A stretch of DNA of 64,000 bases from Pigmentiphaga sp. H8 (GTDB taxonomy: Bacteria; Pseudomonadota; Gammaproteobacteria; Burkholderiales; Burkholderiaceae_B): contig NZ_CP033966.1 in NCBI RefSeq assembly GCF_003854895.1, positions 5,332,001 to 5,396,000 of the forward strand, in the 5' to 3' direction. Both the position numbers and the translations under genes were made by a program. A model generated the notes under the pieces. That model saw only the letters and a list, made by a program, of their open reading frames with translations, was not told the origin of the DNA and searched no databases. Of this stretch, positions 23,651-32,511 are shown in pieces (the first letter of the stretch is position 1; each line of letters starts with the position of its first letter).

Positions 23651-25297
23651 ATGGCTCGTATCGTCCCCGACGGCTGGCGGGAAATCAACGCCACCGGCGC
23701 CGCCCGCCGGGAAATCGAAACCCTGGCCACGCTCGAACGCGGCCTGCCCGATTCCTACACCGTCTACCATGCCGTCCACTGGACCAACGTGGAACATGGC
23801 TTCTCGGTCTATGGCGACATCGACTTCGCCGTCGTCAACGCCGCCGGCGACCTGCTGCTGATCGAGCAGGTCAGCGGGTTCCTGGAGGAAACCGCCGACG
23901 GGCTCTGCAAGAAATACCCCAGCCACAGCACCAACGTGCCGATACAGATCGCGCGCCAGCTGGCGGTGCTGCGCGGCCGGCTGGCCCGGCGCCCCCACCT
24001 GGACGCCATCCGCGTCGAGTACCTGCTGTATTGCCCGGACTACTCGGTGCGCCATCCCGAGACCGCCGGGCTGTCGGCCGAGCGCATCGTCGACGCCGCC
24101 GAGCGCGACCGCCTGTGCGCGGTCATCCAGCTGGCGCTGCCGCAGGCGCCCGCCACCCAGGCCGCGCCAGCCGTGCGCCGCTTCCTGGACGACATCATCC
24201 AGCTCGAACCCGACGCCAACGCCCTGGTGGGGCAGGCGCGGGCGCTGGTCACCCGCATCTCGGGCGGCCTGGCGCACTGGGCGCGGCGGCTGGAGTTCGA
24301 CCCGTTCCGCCTGCGGGTGATCGGCACCGCCGGGTCGGGCAAGACCCAGCTCGCCCACGCCGAGTTCCGCGCCGCCATCGATGCCGGCCGCCGGCCGTTG
24401 TACGTCTGCTTCAACCGGCCGCTGGCGGACCACTTCAACGGCATCGCGCCCGAAGGCGGGCTGGCGTGCACCTTCCACACCCTGTGCGACAAGGTGCTGC
24501 ACGCCGCCGGGCAGCCGGTGGACTTCTCGGGCCCCGACGCCTTCACCAGCCTGGTGTCGCGCGCCGCGCGCGAAGCCGTGCCCGACCACCTGCGCTTCGA
24601 CACCATCATCATCGACGAAGGCCAGGACTTCTCCGATGAATGGCGCGACCAGATCCTGCGCCATGCGCGCGAGCACGCGCGCATGGTCTGGCTGGAAGAC
24701 CCGATGCAGAACCTGTACGGCAAGCCGGCCGTGCACCTGCCGGACTGGGTCACGCTGCGCGCGCAAAGCAACTACCGCAGCCCGCGCAGCATCGTGAAGC
24801 TGCTGGACCGCCTGTTGCCCGACGACCAGCACATCGAGCCGCGCGGCCCCATCGCCGCCGGCGGGCTGGGCGTGCTGGTCTACGACAATGAGGCGGACCT
24901 GCTGGCGCACACCAAGAAGGCCATCTCGCAATGCCTGGCCGCCGGCTTCAAGCGCGCCGACATCGCGGTGGTCAGCTTCCGGGGCCGCGAAAGCTCGGCC
25001 GTGCTGGGCCAGACCCAGCTCGGCCCGCATGCCATGCGCACCTTCACCGGGCGCTACGACCTGTTCGGCAAGCCCGAATTCTCGGAAGGCGAAGTGCTGA
25101 TGGAATCGGTCTACCGCTTCAAGGGCCAGGCCGCGCCCGCCGTCGTGTTCACCGAGGTCGACTTCGACCACCTGGACGAGCGGACGGCGCGCAAGCTCTT
25201 CGTGGGCGCCACGCGTGCCATGCTGCGGCTGGAACTGGTGGTGTCGCGGCACGCGATGGAGCACGGGCTGGCCGCGATACTGGAAAGCACGGCCTGA
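23651..25297 (+). CDS. NERD-domain superfamily I helicase-like protein
   Basis: 548-residue protein with an N-terminal nuclease-related (NERD) domain and a UvrD-type P-loop module. Seen directly: GDIDFAVVN and LLLIEQVSG (residues about 55-75), Walker A GTAGSGKT at 225-232, DEGQDF near 322, QSNYRSP near 373 and VGATRAM near 518. In NERD and related nucleases the second strand usually carries E-x-K; here it reads EQV, so nuclease activity may be lost. Start at ATG 23651 rather than 23612. It stands alone between dapF and a Bug operon. Such proteins occur in DNA repair and defence settings; the role here is unknown. Confidence 0.8.
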   Translation: MARIVPDGWREINATGAARREIETLATLERGLPDSYTVYHAVHWTNVEHGFSVYGDIDFAVVNAAGDLLLIEQVSGFLEETADGLCKKYPSHSTNVPIQIARQLAVLRGRLARRPHLDAIRVEYLLYCPDYSVRHPETAGLSAERIVDAAERDRLCAVIQLALPQAPATQAAPAVRRFLDDIIQLEPDANALVGQARALVTRISGGLAHWARRLEFDPFRLRVIGTAGSGKTQLAHAEFRAAIDAGRRPLYVCFNRPLADHFNGIAPEGGLACTFHTLCDKVLHAAGQPVDFSGPDAFTSLVSRAAREAVPDHLRFDTIIIDEGQDFSDEWRDQILRHAREHARMVWLEDPMQNLYGKPAVHLPDWVTLRAQSNYRSPRSIVKLLDRLLPDDQHIEPRGPIAAGGLGVLVYDNEADLLAHTKKAISQCLAAGFKRADIAVVSFRGRESSAVLGQTQLGPHAMRTFTGRYDLFGKPEFSEGEVLMESVYRFKGQAAPAVVFTEVDFDHLDERTARKLFVGATRAMLRLELVVSRHAMEHGLAAILESTA

Positions 25298-25310
25298 GGC
25301 CTGTCGATGG

Positions 25311-26282
25311 CTAGTCCACCGTCGCGCCCGACTCTCGCACCACCGCGCCCAGCTTGGCGATCTCGCTGCGGATGAAGCGCCCGAACTCCTCGGGCGTATC
25401 GCCCACCGGCTGCATGACCTGGGCCAGCAGCCTGGCCTTGACCTCCTTGTCCCGCAGGGCCAGGGCGATCTTGCGCGACAGCGTCTCGACGATGGGTTGC
25501 GGCGTTCCCGCCGGCGCGACCAGCCCCAGCCAGCCGACGAACTCGTAGCCCGGCAGCGTCTCGGCCACGGTGGGAACGTCCGGCAGCGACTCGAAGCGCT
25601 TGGCGCTGGTAACCGCCAGGGCTCGCAGCTTGCCCGACTCCACGTGCGGCATGACCACGGGAATGCTCTCGAAGTCCACGCCGACCTGGCCGGCCAGCAG
25701 GGCCGCCACGGCCGGGGCGCTGCCGCGATAGGGAACGTGGGTCATGCGGGTGCCCGCCAGGCTGTTGAACAGCTCGCCCGCGATGTGCATCGAGGTGCCG
25801 TTGCCGGCGGAGCCGCGGTTCACCTTGCCCGGATGCTGGCGGACATAGGCCAGGAACTCCGTCATGTTGGCAACGGGGACGGTGGCGGGATTGATGGCCA
25901 GTACCAGCGGATAGGTAACGGCCAGGGAAATCGGCGTGAAGTCCTTGACCGCGTCGTAGCCGAGCTTGCGGTACAGCGTCGGATTGATGCCGTGCGTGCT
26001 GACCGTGCCCATCAGCAGCGTATAGCCGTCGGGATCCGCCCGCGCCACGGTCTCGGCGGCGATGACGCCGCCGCCCCCGCCGCGGTTCTCGACGATGAAG
26101 GGCACCCCCATGCTTTGCGACAGCTTGTCCCCCAGCAGCCGCGCGACGAGGTCGGTGGGTCCGCCAGGCGCGGCGCCGACGACGATGCGCACGGGTTTGG
26201 CGGGATAGCCGTTCTGGGCCGGCGCCGGTCCGGCAAGCGCGACGGCCGACGTGAACACGATGAAGCGCAGCAAGGCATGCAT
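25311..26282 (-). CDS. Bug-family solute receptor (Bug 2)
   Basis: 323 residues with a signal peptide (LLRFIVFTSAVALAGPAPAQ), then YPAKPVRIVVGAAPGG, DPDGYTLLMGTVSTHG, MTHVPYRGSAPAVAALLAG and DVPTVAETLPGYEFVGWLGLVAPAGT. It is the last gene of the leftward operon that begins with another Bug gene at 30596, so this operon carries two receptors. Ligand unknown. Confidence 0.92.
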   Translation of the reverse strand: MHALLRFIVFTSAVALAGPAPAQNGYPAKPVRIVVGAAPGGPTDLVARLLGDKLSQSMGVPFIVENRGGGGGVIAAETVARADPDGYTLLMGTVSTHGINPTLYRKLGYDAVKDFTPISLAVTYPLVLAINPATVPVANMTEFLAYVRQHPGKVNRGSAGNGTSMHIAGELFNSLAGTRMTHVPYRGSAPAVAALLAGQVGVDFESIPVVMPHVESGKLRALAVTSAKRFESLPDVPTVAETLPGYEFVGWLGLVAPAGTPQPIVETLSRKIALALRDKEVKARLLAQVMQPVGDTPEEFGRFIRSEIAKLGAVVRESGATVD

Positions 26283-26318
26283 GGGGGTCTCCTCGTTGTC
26301 GAAAGGGCGGCGCCCGGC

Positions 26319-26621
26319 CTAGGCGGCGGGCGCGACCACGCGGCCGTGGGTGATGTGGCGGTTGAAGATCCAGGTGTCGTAGCGCTTGCGCGTGTCGTTG
26401 AGCGCGGAATGCGCCAGGTGCCAGTCCAGCGCGGCCTGGTCCTTCCATTCCTCGAACAGGAAGACGCGGTCGTCCATCGGCGCCGACGGCGTGACGATCT
26501 TGAACTGCAGGCAGCCTTCTTCCTTGAGCGAGTTGGCGGCGTGCGTCTGCATGACCGCGAGGAATTCCTCGCGGTGTTCGGGCTTGATGGAGAACTCGAC
26601 GATCAGCGATATGGCTTGCAT
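26319..26621 (-). CDS. ABM-domain monooxygenase-like protein
   Basis: 100-residue protein of the antibiotic-biosynthesis-monooxygenase (ABM, YgiN/LsrG-like) fold: ISLIVEFSIKPEHREEFLAVM, EEGCLQFKIV, and FLFEEWKDQAALDWHLAHSALND. Members act as cofactorless quinol oxygenases or isomerases. It overlaps the isomerase-like gene by 19 bases, so translation is probably coupled. An ATG six codons earlier is possible but the ATG at 26621 has a better-spaced GGAA. A catabolic role in the operon is inferred. Confidence 0.8.
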   Translation of the reverse strand: MQAISLIVEFSIKPEHREEFLAVMQTHAANSLKEEGCLQFKIVTPSAPMDDRVFLFEEWKDQAALDWHLAHSALNDTRKRYDTWIFNRHITHGRVVAPAA

Positions 26622-27454
26622 GGTGTGTTTCCGTTGCATGGGTTTGAAAGAAGGGTCCGGCAGCGATCGATGGCGATGCGCACCACCTCGTCCGGATCGC
26701 GTGCCCACCAATCGGTGGAGAAGATCTCGACTTCGTACGGACCGGCGTAGCCGTTGCGCGCCAGGCAGGCCAGCAGCCCCGCCAGGTCGGCCGCGCCGTC
26801 TCCCATCATGGCGCGGTCGTTGACCGGATGGCGGGTGGGCACGCGCCAGTCGCACAACTGCACGGTGGCGATGTAGGGCAGGTGCCGCGGCGCGAGGCTG
26901 TCGTACAGGTCGGGATCCCACCAGGTGTGAAAAACGTCGAGCACGACGCCGCAGCCCGGCCCGGCTTCCTGGCACAGGCGCAGGGCCTGCGCCAGCGTGT
27001 TCACGCAGCCCCGCTCGGCCGCGTGCATGGGGTGAAAGGGTTCGATGCCCAGCGTCACGCCCGCCTGGGCCGCCAGCGGCGCGGCCTCGCACAACAGGTC
27101 CCGCACTTCCCCGCGCGCCCGCGCCAGGCCCGCCGCCGCGCCGCCTCCACAGACGAACACGACGGCCCCCGCGCCGATTTCGGCCGCCTCGTCGATGGCC
27201 TGCCGGCAATCGGCCAACGCAGCGCCCGGCCCGCGTGCGCGCAGCAGCGCCAGGTCACCCGCCTTGCACAGCGACGGCACCCAGGCGTCCGCGTCCCGCA
27301 GCAGCCGGCGGGCCCGCGCCACGCCGCATTCGGCCAGCTTGTCGCGCCACACGCCCACGCCGCGCACGCCGTGGCGCACGTAGCCGGCAATGGCCTCCTC
27401 CAGCGACCAGGCGGGCGTGGTGATCTGGTTGATGGCCAGACGCTCCCGCATCAT
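26603..27454 (-). CDS. sugar phosphate isomerase/epimerase-like TIM barrel
   Basis: 283-residue xylose-isomerase-like TIM barrel. The metal-site acids can be seen in GIEPFHPMHAAERGCVNTL (Glu), VVLDVFHTWWDPDL (Asp and His), VQLCDWRVPTRHPVNDRAMMGDGAADL and YEVEIFSTDWW (Glu). Proteins of this type include inosose dehydratases, hydroxypyruvate isomerases and dehydroshikimate dehydratases, so the reaction cannot be fixed. It sits within a Bug/racemase/CapA operon, where it would act on a product of the imported substrate. Confidence 0.82.
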   Translation of the reverse strand: MMRERLAINQITTPAWSLEEAIAGYVRHGVRGVGVWRDKLAECGVARARRLLRDADAWVPSLCKAGDLALLRARGPGAALADCRQAIDEAAEIGAGAVVFVCGGGAAAGLARARGEVRDLLCEAAPLAAQAGVTLGIEPFHPMHAAERGCVNTLAQALRLCQEAGPGCGVVLDVFHTWWDPDLYDSLAPRHLPYIATVQLCDWRVPTRHPVNDRAMMGDGAADLAGLLACLARNGYAGPYEVEIFSTDWWARDPDEVVRIAIDRCRTLLSNPCNGNTPCKPYR

Positions 27455-27482
27455 GCGCGTCTCCCGCCGGTGCGGCGCGCCA

Positions 27483-28277
27483 TTACCGCGACCGCAGGGC
27501 GTCGATGTTGCGCACCTCGGCCACCTTGCGCACGTATTCCTCGGGCGGGGCCTGGTACAGCAGCTTGCGGCTGACGTGCACGCCGGTCATCTCCTTCATG
27601 GCCACGACCATTTCCGTCGCCTTGAGCAGCAGCCGGTAGCAGTCCAGCAGCGGCACGCCGTCGACCTCGAAGATGCCGCGCTGGGCCAGCAGCGTGGACG
27701 ACGGCCCGGCGGGGATCACCACTTCGGCACCGCGCTCGATGGACTTGCGGGACGCGGCCAGGATCTGCTCCACGCAATCGTCGCCGGCGCGGGTATCTGT
27801 GAACACGGCATCGAAGCCGCGGATATTCGAGAACTCGATGTACTCGACCGAGGCCAGCCGGTCGCGCAACCCGTAGCCGATGGGGATCTCGCGATAGCGC
27901 GGCACCATCTTCTCGTTGGGCACGACCAGGCCGAAGCGCTCGCCCATGGTGCAGGCATGGAAGCAGCAGACCTCCATGAAAGACACCACGGGGATGTCGA
28001 GGATCTCGCGCAATTCGACCAGCGCGGGGTCCAGCGAGTTGGCCAGCACGAACGCGTCGTAGCCGCCCTGCTGGCGGATGGCCAGCGCGTTGTCGATGAT
28101 CTCGCGCACGTCGTAGTTCCAGAACAGGCGGAACTGGTCGCCCAGCGCGCCCTGCTGGGTGCCGCGCACTTCCACCTTGGTCCCCGGCAGCGCGGCGCCG
28201 TCGCACAGCGCCTGGGTGGCACGCAGGAAATTCGCCATGCCGGTCTCGGACGAGACGAGCTGATACCAGATACGCAT
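27483..28277 (-). CDS. Asp/Glu/hydantoin racemase-fold protein lacking the usual cysteine pair
   Basis: 264 residues with the two-domain racemase fold: MRIWYQLVSSETGM, DAFVLANSLDPALVELREILDIPVVSFME, GERFGLVVPN, and VVIPAGPSS. In hydantoin and aspartate racemases a cysteine stands in each of the ANSLDP-like and IPAGPSS-like loops; here they are Asn/Ser and Ala/Gly. Cysteines occur instead in EVCCFHACTMG. A racemase or isomerase using the standard two-cysteine mechanism is therefore doubtful and another chemistry is possible. Its ATG overlaps the CapA-like gene's stop by one base. Confidence 0.75.
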   Translation of the reverse strand: MRIWYQLVSSETGMANFLRATQALCDGAALPGTKVEVRGTQQGALGDQFRLFWNYDVREIIDNALAIRQQGGYDAFVLANSLDPALVELREILDIPVVSFMEVCCFHACTMGERFGLVVPNEKMVPRYREIPIGYGLRDRLASVEYIEFSNIRGFDAVFTDTRAGDDCVEQILAASRKSIERGAEVVIPAGPSSTLLAQRGIFEVDGVPLLDCYRLLLKATEMVVAMKEMTGVHVSRKLLYQAPPEEYVRKVAEVRNIDALRSR

Positions 28278-29626
28278 TACAGCCTCCTTGGTTGGGCGGG
28301 CACGGCTGCGCCATGCCCATGCAAAAGATGTTGCGCGGCGTCCAGCCGCAGGTCGGTACCCAGTTCCCGGCTCAGGTCCCGCACCTTCTCGAGCAGCTTC
28401 AGGCCCTGGCCGTTGCGCGCCAGCCTGGGCAGGCCGTCGGGCCCTTCTCCCTCGGCCCACAAGGTCAGCGGCTGCAGCGTGAACGCGGGCGGACCGTCGC
28501 GGCCACAGGTCAGGCGGATGAACAGGGCTTCCCAGGCCGAACGTCTGCGGTAGAAACCGGCGTTGTCGCGCCGCGCCTGGTAGACGTCGGCCAGAGGCCG
28601 GTCGCGCATCGCGTAGGCATCGAAGAAGTCCGCGGGCTGGGTGGGAAACAGATAGGGCTGGAACACGAAGGCGCCGATGCCATGGAAGATGGGCCGGCCG
28701 CGATGCAGCTCCACGCCCCGTACGCCGTGCGCGCCGTGCCCGATGACGGCATCGGCCCCGGCGTCGATGGCGCGGCGGGCCATCTCCACCGCGAAGTCCG
28801 GCGGCATGTCGGGCCGCGCGTCGTACTCGTGCGTGTGCATGCTCAGCAGCACCCAGTCGGCGTCGCGGCGCGCCGCGCGCACCGCCGCCTCGATGTCGGC
28901 CGCGTCATCGGGCGCGGCCCAGGACTCCACGCCGAAATCCTTGCCGCGCACGAAGCGCGCGCCCAGCAGCGACAGCGCCGGTCCGCGTTCGTCGTCATAG
29001 GCGCGCGTCAGCGGATGTTCGCGATGATGGCCCGCGGGCAGTCGTTCCAGGATGCGTTCGAGCGCGGCATAGGCCTCGGCATCGACGCGGTAGCGCGTGC
29101 CGAAGCGCAGCGGCGCGACGCCCGGCCGGCCCGGCGTGTCGTCTCGCGACCGCCCTGCCCGCGCGTGGTCGAGATGGCTGGAGGAAACGGCCAGCACGGC
29201 CACGCGGCCGCCCGGCGTATCGACCACGGCGGGGCGCAGGGCCTGCTCTAGGTCGGCGCCGGTGCCGGCATGGGGAATGCCCAGGTCACGAAGCGTGGCC
29301 TCGGTCTGGCGCAGGCCGTCGACGCCATAGTCGCCGGCATGGTTGTTGGCCGTGGACGCCACGTTGACACCCAGCCAGGCCACGTCCCCGGCCAGCGCCG
29401 CGGGTGCGCCGGCCCAGGCGCCCGGCGCCTGGGCCGCGGCCACCGTCGGGTGGCTCAGCAACTGGACTTCGAGATTGGCGAAGCGTACGTCGCATTCGCG
29501 CAAGGCCCGGACCGCCGCGGCGAAGCCCGGGTCTGTCTCGCCACGCAGCGGCTTGCCGATGTAGAGGTCGCCCACGGCGCCTATCGTGACCGTCGGCGCC
29601 CCGCGTGCCGGCTCGTTGGAGGGCAT
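28277..29626 (-). CDS. CapA-family (poly-gamma-glutamate synthesis protein-like) metallophosphatase
   Basis: 449-residue calcineurin-like protein of the PGA_cap group. The usual blocks are present: GAVGDLYIG, ANLEVQLL, VASTANNHAGDYGVDGL, SMHTHEYDARP, and IGHGAHGVRGVELHRGRPIFHGIGAFVF. No signal peptide is apparent, so a cytosolic hydrolase is more likely than a capsule protein. It lies in a catabolic operon between a Bug receptor and the racemase-fold gene, with no capsule synthetase genes nearby. The substrate is unknown. Confidence 0.82.
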   Translation of the reverse strand: MPSNEPARGAPTVTIGAVGDLYIGKPLRGETDPGFAAAVRALRECDVRFANLEVQLLSHPTVAAAQAPGAWAGAPAALAGDVAWLGVNVASTANNHAGDYGVDGLRQTEATLRDLGIPHAGTGADLEQALRPAVVDTPGGRVAVLAVSSSHLDHARAGRSRDDTPGRPGVAPLRFGTRYRVDAEAYAALERILERLPAGHHREHPLTRAYDDERGPALSLLGARFVRGKDFGVESWAAPDDAADIEAAVRAARRDADWVLLSMHTHEYDARPDMPPDFAVEMARRAIDAGADAVIGHGAHGVRGVELHRGRPIFHGIGAFVFQPYLFPTQPADFFDAYAMRDRPLADVYQARRDNAGFYRRRSAWEALFIRLTCGRDGPPAFTLQPLTLWAEGEGPDGLPRLARNGQGLKLLEKVRDLSRELGTDLRLDAAQHLLHGHGAAVPAQPRRL

Positions 29627-29630
29627 GGCG

Positions 29631-30596
29631 TCACTCGGCCTGGATGTTGGCGGTCTTCACGACCTTGGCGACGCGGACGCGCTCGCGGGCGATGAAGTCG
29701 GCGAACTGCTGGCGCGTCCCTGGCGACGGCGTCGCGCCCAGGTCTACCAGCCGCTGTTTCACCCCCGCCTCGTCCACGACTTCGCGCAGCACCGCGTTCA
29801 GCCTGTCCAGCACCGCCGGCGGCGTGGCCGCGGGCGCGGCCAGCCCGTACCACACCGATTCCTCGTAACCGGGCACGCCCGCCTCGGCCGCAGTCGGCAC
29901 GTCGGGCAGCAGGTCCATGCGGCTGGCGCGCGCGATCGCCAGCGCGCGCAACTTGCCGCCCTTGATGTGCGACATGGATTCGACCGTGTTCAGCGGCATG
30001 AACGAGATGCGCCCGCCCAGCATGTCCGCCAGCGCGGGCGCGGCGCCCTTGTAGGGCACGTGCAGGACCTCGATGCCCGCCGCCTGCTTCAGCGACTCGC
30101 CCGCCAGGTGGGCGGAGCTGCCTATGCCCGGCGACGCGTAGGTCAGTTCCCCCGGCTTGGCGCGGGCGCGGGCCAGCAGGTCGCCCAGCGTCTTGAAGGG
30201 CGAGCCCGCCGGCACCGCCACCACCAGCGGCGCGGAGGCGATCATGCCCACCGGCGCGAAGTCGCGCTGACCGTCGAACGGCAGGTCGGCGAACAGGCTG
30301 TTGTTGGTGGCGATGGAGTTGGCCACCAACAGCAGGGTGTAGCCATCGGCCGCCGCGCGCGCCACGGCCTGCATCCCGATGTTGGAACTGCCGCCGGGCT
30401 TGTTCTCGACGATGAACGGCTGCCCGAGTTTTTCCGCCATGCGCTGCCCCACCAGCCGCGCGACCGCGTCGGTCGCGCCTCCCGGCGCATAGGGCACGAC
30501 GATGGTGACCGGATGTGTCGGCCAGGATCCGGCGGCCGCGTGCGCGGATCCCGCCAGCGCCAAGGCGGCCAAAGCCGCCAAAAAGTGTCGAGCCAT
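29631..30596 (-). CDS. Bug-family solute receptor (Bug 3)
   Basis: 321 residues with signal peptide (MARHFLAALAALALAGSAHAAA), PTHPVTIVVPYAPGGATD, ADGYTLLLVANSIATN, VLHVPYKGAAPALADMLGG and DVPTAAEAGVPGYEESVWYGLAAPAAT. Start at 30596 behind GGAGACAAGC; five earlier residues are possible. First gene of the leftward operon, preceded by a -10-like TATAAT (minus strand, 30644-30649) and a palindrome (30619-30630) shared with the BKACE promoter. Probably under the nearby TetR regulator. Confidence 0.92.
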   Translation of the reverse strand: MARHFLAALAALALAGSAHAAAGSWPTHPVTIVVPYAPGGATDAVARLVGQRMAEKLGQPFIVENKPGGSSNIGMQAVARAAADGYTLLLVANSIATNNSLFADLPFDGQRDFAPVGMIASAPLVVAVPAGSPFKTLGDLLARARAKPGELTYASPGIGSSAHLAGESLKQAAGIEVLHVPYKGAAPALADMLGGRISFMPLNTVESMSHIKGGKLRALAIARASRMDLLPDVPTAAEAGVPGYEESVWYGLAAPAATPPAVLDRLNAVLREVVDEAGVKQRLVDLGATPSPGTRQQFADFIARERVRVAKVVKTANIQAE

Positions 30597-30618
30597 GCTT
30601 GTCTCCGGCATTTATTAA

Positions 30619-30630
30619 ACCAACGTTTGA
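30619..30630. promoter_or_regulatory. candidate TetR operator upstream of Bug 3 operon
   Basis: ACCAACGTTTGA, a near-palindrome around AACGTT. It resembles the site at 31605-31616 (ACAAACGTATGT); both fit an ideal ACAAACGTTTGT with two mismatches or fewer per arm. On the minus strand it lies just downstream of a TATAAT, where a repressor would block transcription of the Bug 3 operon. Confidence 0.65.
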
Positions 30631-30805
30631 ATTATTAATGCCGATTATAGGCCGTCATCGACCCCTCGCCACCGGGGTTAACCCTGGCATGGACGGATCG
30701 AAAAGCATGCGCCCGGCACGACGAACGCGCCACCGGGCGGCGTGCGCAGGGAGGCGTACGGAAAACGCGAAAAGGGAAGCTGCGGCGCGGGACCGCGCCG
30801 GAAAG

Positions 30806-31522
30806 CTAGTCGGCCAGCAGGCCGGCCAGGAAGAAGCGCACCATGCGGTCGACCATGTCGTCGGGCCGGTGGTGGACGTGCGGCAACGGCGCGGACGCGA
30901 AGGCCGCGGGCGGGCGCTCCATGCGCTCCCAGCCGCCCATGGCGTAGATGATGCCGCCCACCATCAGGTTGTAGCGCCAGATCACTTCCTCCAGCGGCAG
31001 CTTGGGCAGGAAGTGCTTGAGCGCCAGGATGAAACGGCTGCGCACGGGCTCGTAGTAGGTCTGCAGGAATTCGTTCTCGCCCGGCATGGCGAAGGCGCGC
31101 GACAGGAACTGCATGACCACCAGCGCCGAGTTGTTGCTGCGGGCGTTGATCGCCGCGGTCAGCTTCATGGGCGGCTCGACGAAGGCCCGCACCACCGCTT
31201 CCAGCGTGGGGGCGCCGCTGGCCAGCGCCGCATCCAGCAGCGCCAGCCGTTCATCGTTCAGCGGCACGACGCGGCGCCGGAACATTTCCTCGAACAACTG
31301 GGACTTGCCGCCGAAGTGGTAGGTGATGGCGGCCAGGTTGACGCCGGCCGCATCGCTGATGGCACGCACCGACAAGGCTTCGAACCCTTCCGCCGCGCAG
31401 ATGCGCTCGGCCACGTCGAGGATGGTGGTGCGCGTTTCCTCTCCCGCCGCGTTCTGCGAGCCACGGGGCCGGACTCGCGTGGCGGGCGGGGCTGACACGG
31501 CGGAAGCGGATTTACGGGTCAT
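30806..31522 (-). CDS. TetR-family regulator
   Basis: 238-residue repressor. The helix-turn-helix lies near residues 45-70 (SVRAISDAAGVNLAAITYHFGGKSQLFEEMF), preceded by a basic Ser/Ala tail. The C-terminal domain (FVEPPMKL, LPLEEVIWRYNLMVGGIIYAMGGWERM) resembles TetR_C groups that sense fatty-acid-like or aromatic ligands, though none can be named. It is divergent from the BKACE operon and upstream of the Bug 3 operon, and both promoters carry a like palindrome, so it probably controls both. Confidence 0.88.
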   Translation of the reverse strand: MTRKSASAVSAPPATRVRPRGSQNAAGEETRTTILDVAERICAAEGFEALSVRAISDAAGVNLAAITYHFGGKSQLFEEMFRRRVVPLNDERLALLDAALASGAPTLEAVVRAFVEPPMKLTAAINARSNNSALVVMQFLSRAFAMPGENEFLQTYYEPVRSRFILALKHFLPKLPLEEVIWRYNLMVGGIIYAMGGWERMERPPAAFASAPLPHVHHRPDDMVDRMVRFFLAGLLAD

Positions 31523-31570
31523 GGATGGAAGGCCGTAGCGGGAACGAGTCCCGATTGTACGTCGGAAGCG

Positions 31571-31600
31571 TTGACCGCCTTATTTTGCCTCGCCTATAAT
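31571..31600 (+). promoter_or_regulatory. sigma-70 promoter of the BKACE operon
   Basis: TTGACC (31571-31576) and a perfect TATAAT (31595-31600) with 18 bp between them. The start of transcription would fall on the palindrome at 31605-31616, and AAGGAGG follows before the ATG at 31630. In this GC-rich sequence the match stands out clearly. Confidence 0.85.
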
Positions 31601-31604
31601 TTAA

Positions 31605-31616
31605 ACAAACGTATGT
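31605..31616. promoter_or_regulatory. candidate TetR operator at BKACE promoter
   Basis: ACAAACGTATGT, one mismatched pair from a perfect 12-bp palindrome, placed 4 bases downstream of the -10 element. A bound repressor here would block initiation. It is the partner of the site at 30619-30630. Confidence 0.7.
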
Positions 31617-31629
31617 ATTTAAGGAGGAG

Positions 31630-32511
31630 ATGGTGCCCACCCCCATCCTGACCTGCGCCATCACGGGCGGGGACGACACGGCCGGGCGATTCCCGGCCGT
31701 TCCGGTCACGCCGCGGCAGATCGCGGAATCGGCCATCGAGGCCTGCCGCGCGGGCGCGGCCATCGCCCATATCCACGTGCGCGACCCGGCCACCGGCAAG
31801 CCGTCGCTGGACCCCGCGCTGTACCGGGAAGTGGTGGAACGCGTGCGCGACAGCGGCTCGCCCGTCATCCTGAACCTGACCACCGGCGCCGGCGCGCGCT
31901 TCCTGCCCGATGCGTCCGCGCCGAACACCGCGGCGGCGGGCTCCAACCTGCGCCCGCCGGCCGAGCGCTGCGCCCACATCCTGGAACTGCGGCCGGAGAT
32001 CTGCACGCTGGACATGGGATCGCTCAACTTCGGCAAGGGGGCGCTCATCAACGTGCCGGACCACATCGAGGCCATCGCCGCCGTGATCCGGAAGGCCGGC
32101 TCCAAGACCGAACTGGAAATCTTCGACACCGGCCACATCGCGCTGGCGCGGCACCTGATCGACCGCGGCGTGATCGAACCCGAGCCCTTGTGGCAGTTGG
32201 TGCTGGGCGTGCCGTGGGGCGCGCCCGCCAACAGCGAGACCATGATGCACCTGCGCGGCCAGCTGCCGACGGGCTCCCGCTGGGCGGCATTCGGCATCGG
32301 CCGCCAGGAGTTCTGCATGCTGGCGCAGGCCGCGCTGCTGGGCGGCCACGTGCGCGTGGGGCTGGAGGACAACCTGTACCTGAAACAGGGCGTGCAGGCC
32401 CGCAGCAACGCGGAACTGGTCGGCCGCGCGGTGGAGATCCTGCATGCGCTCGACATGGAACCCGCCACGCCCGACCAGGCTCGGCGCATGATCGGACTGC
32501 GGCCGCGATGA
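31630..32511 (+). CDS. beta-keto acid cleavage enzyme (BKACE, DUF849)
   Basis: Zinc-dependent TIM-barrel enzyme of a family that condenses a beta-keto acid with acetyl-CoA to give acetoacetate and a new acyl-CoA, as in carnitine or lysine breakdown. The 293-residue product has the metal ligands in AHIHVRDP (residues about 47-54), the N-terminal ILTCAITGG, ICTLDMGSLNFG and FDTGHI. The exact beta-keto acid cannot be read from sequence. It leads an operon with a nitrilase-superfamily enzyme and a cupin, behind a TetR-type operator. ATG 31630 follows a strong AAGGAGG. Confidence 0.9.
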   Translation: MVPTPILTCAITGGDDTAGRFPAVPVTPRQIAESAIEACRAGAAIAHIHVRDPATGKPSLDPALYREVVERVRDSGSPVILNLTTGAGARFLPDASAPNTAAAGSNLRPPAERCAHILELRPEICTLDMGSLNFGKGALINVPDHIEAIAAVIRKAGSKTELEIFDTGHIALARHLIDRGVIEPEPLWQLVLGVPWGAPANSETMMHLRGQLPTGSRWAAFGIGRQEFCMLAQAALLGGHVRVGLEDNLYLKQGVQARSNAELVGRAVEILHALDMEPATPDQARRMIGLRPR

